Origin: Thermovorax subterraneus
GTDB lineage: Bacteria; Bacillota; Thermosediminibacteria; Thermosediminibacterales; Thermosediminibacteraceae
Assembly (NCBI GenBank): GCA_021608145.1
Contig: JAKIHM010000010.1
Location: forward strand, 1-64,000
Length of the DNA: 64,000 bases
Direction of reading: 5' to 3'
The translations under genes and the position numbers were made by a program. Below, in pieces: positions 59,817 to 64,000 of this stretch. The notes under the pieces are model-generated. The model ran no database searches. It was not told the DNA's origin and saw nothing but the letters and a program-made list of their open reading frames with translations. How positions within the stretch are numbered: position 1 is the stretch's first letter; each line of letters begins with the position of its first letter.

Positions 59817-60332
59817 ATGTTCGACTTTTACGATGGTGGAGGACTGGATGCAACGTTCCTGGGCCTTGCCCAGGTAGACAGGTTCGGAAACGTCAATGTT
59901 AGCAAGTTCGGCAAAAGGGTGATTGGCCCGGGAGGTTTTATCAACATAAGTCAAAATGCCAAAAAAATTGTATTTTGCGGAACCTTTGTGAATGGTGCTG
60001 AGATCGCCGTAGAAAATGGCAGGCTTAAAATTCTAAAAGAAGGGGAGCATAAGAAATTTGTGAATGAAGTCGAGCAGGTGACCTTCAGCGGCAATTACGC
60101 AAGGTCAACCAAGGTGCCGGTTCTCTATGTTACCGAAAGATGCGTATTTTCTCTGGAGCCGGAGGGTCTAACATTGATCGAAATTGCTCCGGGGATTGAT
60201 TTAGAAAAAGATATACTCGCTATGATGGAATTTACTCCAAGAATATCGCCAAACCTTAAGACGATGGATGAGGCGATATTTAGAGAAAAATGGGGAATGC
60301 TCAAAAAGATAATGGAGGATAAGGTGAGATAA
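59817..60332 (+). CDS. Acyl-CoA:acetate CoA-transferase, C-terminal part
   Basis: 171 residues beginning MFDFYDGGGLDATFLGLAQVDRFGNVNVS, the typical C-terminal segment of class I CoA-transferases, through VTERCVFSLEPEGLTLIEIAPG. The true frame begins before the ATG, at about 59768, continuous with the preceding entry apart from one extra G. On its own it has no ribosome-binding site and could not be active. It is followed by the C_GCAxxG gene. Confidence 0.8.
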   Translation: MFDFYDGGGLDATFLGLAQVDRFGNVNVSKFGKRVIGPGGFINISQNAKKIVFCGTFVNGAEIAVENGRLKILKEGEHKKFVNEVEQVTFSGNYARSTKVPVLYVTERCVFSLEPEGLTLIEIAPGIDLEKDILAMMEFTPRISPNLKTMDEAIFREKWGMLKKIMEDKVR

Positions 60333-60368
60333 CTTAAAATATAAATTTAAAAAAGGAGGGTTTAATTA

Positions 60369-60908
60369 ATGGTTACTGGCAATGGAAATAATATAAGCTG
60401 GCCTTACAATTACAAGAAGCTCGACCCGGATGTGGCGGCAAAAAGGGCTTATGAAAATTGTAAGGCGAAAAAATCGTGTAGCTACGGTACTGCAGCAGGC
60501 CTTATCGGTTACTTAGCAGAGGAGGTAGGTTATCCTTTCAATCTTATACCGCCAGAAGTTATTCAAGGATTTAAAGGAGGTGTTCCGGGCCACTCATCCA
60601 TCTGCGGTGCCATAGTAGGCGCTGCCCTGGCTATAGGACTTGTTACGGATGTAAAGACACAGGATAAACTGCTGAATGAATTGATGGTGTGGTATAAAAA
60701 CTTCGAATTTCCCAAATTCGTTCCAGAAGGACAAAATGAGATGGTGACGAGTATCAGCAATTCGGAGCTGTGCCTTCATTCCGTAGGCAATTGGTGTAAG
60801 GCTTCAGGTTTCGAGCCCTTATCCCCTGAGATGCATGAAAGATGCGCTAGGCTTTGTGCAGATGTAGCTAGGTATGTGGTTGAAAGACTAAATGAAACGC
60901 TTACTTAA
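60369..60908 (+). CDS. C_GCAxxG_C_C family redox protein
   Basis: A 179-residue protein with the Cys/Gly pattern of the C_GCAxxG_C_C family (SCSYGTAAGLIG, GVPGHSSICGAIVGAALAIG, then later Cys in SELCLHSVGNWCKASG and ERCARLCADVA). These proteins probably bind a metal cluster and carry electrons; the exact role is unknown. AAGGAGGG precedes the ATG. It sits inside the sigma-54 operon between the CoA-transferase and the alcohol dehydrogenase. Confidence 0.82.
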   Translation: MVTGNGNNISWPYNYKKLDPDVAAKRAYENCKAKKSCSYGTAAGLIGYLAEEVGYPFNLIPPEVIQGFKGGVPGHSSICGAIVGAALAIGLVTDVKTQDKLLNELMVWYKNFEFPKFVPEGQNEMVTSISNSELCLHSVGNWCKASGFEPLSPEMHERCARLCADVARYVVERLNETLT

Positions 60909-60935
60909 AATTTGATGGACAAAAGGAGGTGTTAA

Positions 60936-60977
60936 TGTCAGTAATTTATGATTTAGTTGAACATCAGGAAAATTAAA
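60936..60977 (+). CDS. 13-residue micro-ORF with strong ribosome-binding site
   Basis: AAAAGGAGGTGTTA places a near-perfect site seven bases before ATG TCA GTA, reading MSVIYDLVEHQEN and stopping at TAA, 21 bases before the alcohol dehydrogenase start. It may be a translated leader, or the remnant of a deleted gene. No known peptide family was recognised. Confidence 0.45.
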
Positions 60978-60998
60978 ATAAGCGGGAGGTCATCTGTT

Positions 60999-62180
60999 AT
61001 GTCAATAATGAGCGTGGGTTTTGGCCTGTGGCCGAATAAAGTCGTCAAGGGAGTCGGTGCCGTAAAGACAGTTGGCAACGAGCTCAAAGAATTGGGAGTG
61101 AAAGAGAGGGTAATTGTTTTTACCGATGAGACTTTGAAAACTTTACCGATGGTTACTGAACTAGTAGAACTTCTTAAAAAGGATGGATTTTCGGTTTCCA
61201 TATTTTCCGGGATCAGCCCCAATCCGACGGAAGAACAGGTGATGAATGCGGTTGAAATGATGAAAGACGGAAAACCCGAAGCGGTTGTCGCTATAGGAGG
61301 AGGAAGTTCCATTGACGCAGCGAAAGCTGCAAATGTTACATACACCCACGGTGGATATGTAGGAGACTACAGCATCGAAATTGGAGGTATAACGAAGATA
61401 GGACCAAAAGTGCTTCCGCTCGTTGCCATTCCAACTACTGCAGGCACCGGTACTGAAGTTACAATGGTTAGCGTTATAACCGATACAAAAAGACACGTGA
61501 AATACGGCGTTTTAAGTCCCTTTATAGTGCCCAATGTTTCCATACTAGACCCTGAATTAACAGTATCATTGCCACCTGCTGCCACAGCTTATACCGGGAT
61601 AGATGCCCTCACTCACGCCATCGAATCTTACGTTTCAGTGGTGGATTTTGAAGCTGCAAATGGTGCGGCACTTCAGGCAATAAGGATGATTTCTAAAAAT
61701 CTCAGGAAAGCTGTAAAGGATGGCAAGGATATAAATGCCAGGGCTGCTATGTTAGAAGCATCGATGATGGCAGGGTTTGCCTTTAACGTAAATGGACTTG
61801 GTTTGTGTCACCAGACGGCCCATCAGCTGAGTGCCCAATTCGGCATACCTCATGGCCTGGCGAATGCCATAATGCTGCCCCATACGATGAGATTTAACAT
61901 GGATGCCTGCTATCAAAAATATGCGGACATAGCGATGTTTATGGGGGCGGATATTCGCGACCTTTCTGTAGAAAAAGCTGCAGAAAAGTCAGTAGAGCTT
62001 GTGGAGCAGCTGATTTCAGACCTAGGAATTCCCAAATATCTGGATGATGTAAATGTGACAAAGGATAAAGTACCTGCCATGGTAAAAGAAGCCGTTCGCG
62101 ACAATTCAGGGATGAATAATCCCAAAAAGACCACCGAAGAAGAATGTGAAAAAGTTTACCTTAATGCATTCAGGAATTAA
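60999..62180 (+). CDS. Iron-containing alcohol dehydrogenase
   Basis: A 393-residue group III dehydrogenase with NAD loop AIGGGSSIDAAKA, PTTAGTGTEVTMVSVITD, and metal ligands Asp/His in the run GIDALTHAIESYVS, CHQTAHQLSAQFGIPHGLANAIMLPH-type CHQTAHQLSAQFGIPHG. The ATG at 60999 (GGGAGG upstream) gives the usual N-terminus. In the operon it would oxidise an alcohol or hydroxyacid, or reduce an aldehyde, alongside the aldehyde:ferredoxin oxidoreductase. Confidence 0.92.
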   Translation: MSIMSVGFGLWPNKVVKGVGAVKTVGNELKELGVKERVIVFTDETLKTLPMVTELVELLKKDGFSVSIFSGISPNPTEEQVMNAVEMMKDGKPEAVVAIGGGSSIDAAKAANVTYTHGGYVGDYSIEIGGITKIGPKVLPLVAIPTTAGTGTEVTMVSVITDTKRHVKYGVLSPFIVPNVSILDPELTVSLPPAATAYTGIDALTHAIESYVSVVDFEAANGAALQAIRMISKNLRKAVKDGKDINARAAMLEASMMAGFAFNVNGLGLCHQTAHQLSAQFGIPHGLANAIMLPHTMRFNMDACYQKYADIAMFMGADIRDLSVEKAAEKSVELVEQLISDLGIPKYLDDVNVTKDKVPAMVKEAVRDNSGMNNPKKTTEEECEKVYLNAFRN

Positions 62181-62182
62181 TA

Positions 62183-62209
62183 TTAGGAGGCTTTTTGCCT
62201 CCTAATAAA
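62183..62209 (+). terminator. hairpin between the dehydrogenase and MFS genes
   Basis: TATTAGGAGGC pairs with GCCTCCTAATA around TTTTT; A residues, not T, follow, so it is a weak terminator or an mRNA spacer. Confidence 0.5.
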
Positions 62210-62250
62210 ACCTCGTAAGCCTTTTAAAAATTTAATGGGGGGTATCGTTT

Positions 62251-63441
62251 ATGGAACAATCTAAAGGCATGGTAAAGCTTGCTATTTTCAGCGTGGGTAT
62301 TTTGATGATGGGGGCAATGGCCATAGCAAGCGGGCTTGCCGTAATAGGACAGCACTTCAGCAATGTACCCCAGACTTCAATACAGCTTTTAATCACAATA
62401 CCTTGTATGGTAATAATTGTAGCCACACCAATAATAGGTAAACTCCAGGAGTATGTGCCAATTAAAACTTTAGTTCTATTGGGAGTGCTCTGTTTCCTAG
62501 TGGGAGGAATAGTTCCTGCATTTATGAACTCTTTCTCAGCGATATTGGTGATGAGAGCAATTTTCGGTTTTGGAGTAGCAGCAGCACAGGCTTTGTCACC
62601 TGCAATGGTTGCTGCCAATTTCGAAGGTGACGAAAGGGCAAATGTCATGGGGCAGCTCACTTCGGCCCAGATGTTAGGATGCGCTGCGATGGTCTTAATA
62701 AGTGGGTACCTTGCCATGATGGGCTGGAATATGACATTTTTCGTGCACTTAATAGCATTGATTTCGCTTATCTGTGTTGCAGCCTGGCTACCAAATGTTA
62801 AACCGATGAGGGCTGCAGGCGGGCAGGAAGGAAAAGCGCCAGAAAAAGTTAACGTATCAGGAGCTTATGGTTGGATATTCACGATGTTCGCTTACTTCAT
62901 TTCGGGAATGATTTTAGCTACTTACCTGGCATTTTTAATAAGTGAAAAGAACGTCGGCACTGCAGCAGATGCGGGTCAAGCTACCATGATATTTGCTATC
63001 GGAGGATTCCTAATGGGATTAGTATTCGGAAAACTGATGCAGGCAGTAAAAAATGTTAGCCTTGCTGTGGGATTTTTCATGGGTGTTTTGTCGTATCTCA
63101 TTATAGCTTATGCAAACACCATCCTCTTGGTCCATATTGGGAGTCTGCTTTATGGTTTTGCGGTAACTACTATATTTTCCAGCATAATGGTGGGGACTAG
63201 TTCATCTGTAAGCCCAGCTTCAGTTCCGATGGCTATATCTCTGGTTACCGCCGGGCAGAACCTAGGCTCTTTCCTGTGTCCCTATATAATAACCCCATTG
63301 GCTGCCATGTTGGGAAGCAACATTAATACTAACGCATTTATAGTTGGGGCCATACATTTTGCAATAATGGGAATAATAGCTTTCTTCTGGGGAGTTTCAA
63401 AGAATGCAAAGATGAAGGCATCTTTGAAAGTTGATGCTTAA
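62251..63441 (+). CDS. MFS transporter
   Basis: A 396-residue major-facilitator protein with 12 predicted helices. The loop 2-3 motif is present in altered form (GKLQEYVPIKTLVLLGVLCF), and VMRAIFGFGVAAAQAL forms helix 4. A charged central loop holds GQEGKAPEKVN. The cargo is unknown; by context an organic acid or alcohol substrate of the cluster, or an efflux product. GGGGGG precedes the ATG. Confidence 0.88.
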   Translation: MEQSKGMVKLAIFSVGILMMGAMAIASGLAVIGQHFSNVPQTSIQLLITIPCMVIIVATPIIGKLQEYVPIKTLVLLGVLCFLVGGIVPAFMNSFSAILVMRAIFGFGVAAAQALSPAMVAANFEGDERANVMGQLTSAQMLGCAAMVLISGYLAMMGWNMTFFVHLIALISLICVAAWLPNVKPMRAAGGQEGKAPEKVNVSGAYGWIFTMFAYFISGMILATYLAFLISEKNVGTAADAGQATMIFAIGGFLMGLVFGKLMQAVKNVSLAVGFFMGVLSYLIIAYANTILLVHIGSLLYGFAVTTIFSSIMVGTSSSVSPASVPMAISLVTAGQNLGSFLCPYIITPLAAMLGSNINTNAFIVGAIHFAIMGIIAFFWGVSKNAKMKASLKVDA

Positions 63442-63476
63442 AGTTAAAAATATAAGAATATGGAGGTAGATAAAAA

Positions 63477-64000
63477 ATGTATGGCGGATACTGGGGCAAG
63501 GTTCTCAGGGTAAATTTGACGAACAAAACTTACAAAGTTGAACCGTTGTCCGAAAAAGTGGCAAAGGATTTTATAGGCGGTGCAGGCGTTGGAATCAAAT
63601 ATCTTTACGATGAAGTACCTGCGGGAACAGATCCTTTGAGTCCGGAAAACAAGCTTATTTTTGCTACCGGGCCTCTTACCGGAACTAGGACACCTTCTAC
63701 AAGCAGGCTAGCTTTGGCGACCAAGTCTCCTTTGACGGGGATAGTGTGTTTGTCACTCTCTGGCGGGCATTTTCCGGTGGAATTCAAAAATACCGGACAT
63801 GATGTGCTGATAATCGAAGGGAAATCAGAAGAGCCGGTGTACCTATATATAAAAGATGACCAGGTGGAATTCAGGCCGGCGGACAAACTCTGGGGCACTA
63901 CCACCCATGATTGCGAACATCTCATAAAGACCTGGCTGAATGACCACAACATAAGGGTTGCATCAATAGGGCCGGCTGCGGAAAATATGTCCAAGATTGC
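63477..64000 (+). CDS. Aldehyde:ferredoxin oxidoreductase, N-terminal part (cut by window edge)
   Basis: The first 174 residues of a tungsten-pterin enzyme of about 600. MYGGYWGKVLRVNLTNKTYKVE, FIGGAGVGIKYLYDEVPAG, FATGPLTGTRTPSTSRLALATKSPLTG and IIEGKSEEPVYLYIKDD are the characteristic AOR N-terminal domain. It oxidises aldehydes to acids with ferredoxin, or the reverse. TGGAGG precedes the ATG. The cluster-binding half lies beyond the window. Confidence 0.93.
   Translation, partial: MYGGYWGKVLRVNLTNKTYKVEPLSEKVAKDFIGGAGVGIKYLYDEVPAGTDPLSPENKLIFATGPLTGTRTPSTSRLALATKSPLTGIVCLSLSGGHFPVEFKNTGHDVLIIEGKSEEPVYLYIKDDQVEFRPADKLWGTTTHDCEHLIKTWLNDHNIRVASIGPAAENMSKI

Overview
The window reads as the chromosome of a moderately low-GC, anaerobic, probably thermophilic and spore-forming Firmicute, most like the Thermoanaerobacterales/Thermosediminibacterales group. 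This placement is inferred from gene content, not from a marker-gene comparison. The supporting signs are three T-box leaders, a CggR-type glycolytic operon with its operator, strong GGAGG ribosome-binding sites with frequent GTG/TTG starts, a superoxide reductase, an aldehyde:ferredoxin oxidoreductase, a K+-dependent membrane pyrophosphatase and a YjcZ-like small protein. No rRNA, tRNA or CRISPR array was seen.

Layout. 1-7 kb: a tRNA-Trp T-box leader and a complete trpEGDCFBA operon, followed by a DUF362/ferredoxin protein. 8-14 kb: a URO-D family protein, a tiny membrane protein, a large secreted phosphodiester-glycosidase-like protein and a DUF1624 membrane protein. 14-17.5 kb: two phenylacetate-CoA ligase paralogues, each behind its own T-box (specifiers read as UAC/Tyr and UUC/Phe), plus an ACT-domain protein. 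17.5-28.7 kb: a hexonate/hexuronate operon with a TRAP transporter, UxuA/UxuB, gluconokinase, two dehydrogenases, a LarA-family nickel racemase/epimerase homologue and a GntR regulator. 28.8-30.1 kb: a decayed IS607-type element with a possible omega-RNA scaffold. 30.3-36.2 kb: small stress or sporulation-like genes, superoxide reductase, UPF0316, an unidentified structured-RNA candidate, deoC and rpoN (sigma-54). 36.2-43.3 kb: gapA-cggR-pgk-tpiA-gpmI-eno. 43.4-52.4 kb: secG, hppA, crcB/DUF190, then a fluoride riboswitch in front of a dynamin-like GTPase/MoxR/DUF58/DUF4129 operon. 52.4-64 kb: a D-threonine-aldolase-like protein and a sigma-54-controlled acyl-CoA/aldehyde/alcohol cluster that runs off the right edge in an aldehyde:ferredoxin oxidoreductase.

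How the parts connect. The three T-boxes appear to sense the three aromatic tRNAs, so tryptophan synthesis and two aryl-CoA ligases respond to aromatic amino-acid starvation. This suggests aryl acids are salvaged into Phe and Tyr, although the oxidoreductase that would complete that route is not in the window. RpoN, a PAS/AAA+/Fis activator and two -24/-12 promoters form a visible sigma-54 circuit for the 53-64 kb cluster. Enolase, a membrane pyrophosphatase, the CrcB fluoride channel and a fluoride riboswitch sit together. The riboswitch is placed to control membrane-remodelling and MoxR-type genes rather than the channel itself, which is the most unusual feature here.

Two genes are broken at homopolymers: T10 in the DUF4129 gene and G8 in the CoA-transferase gene. 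These may be true frameshifts, slippage sites or assembly errors.
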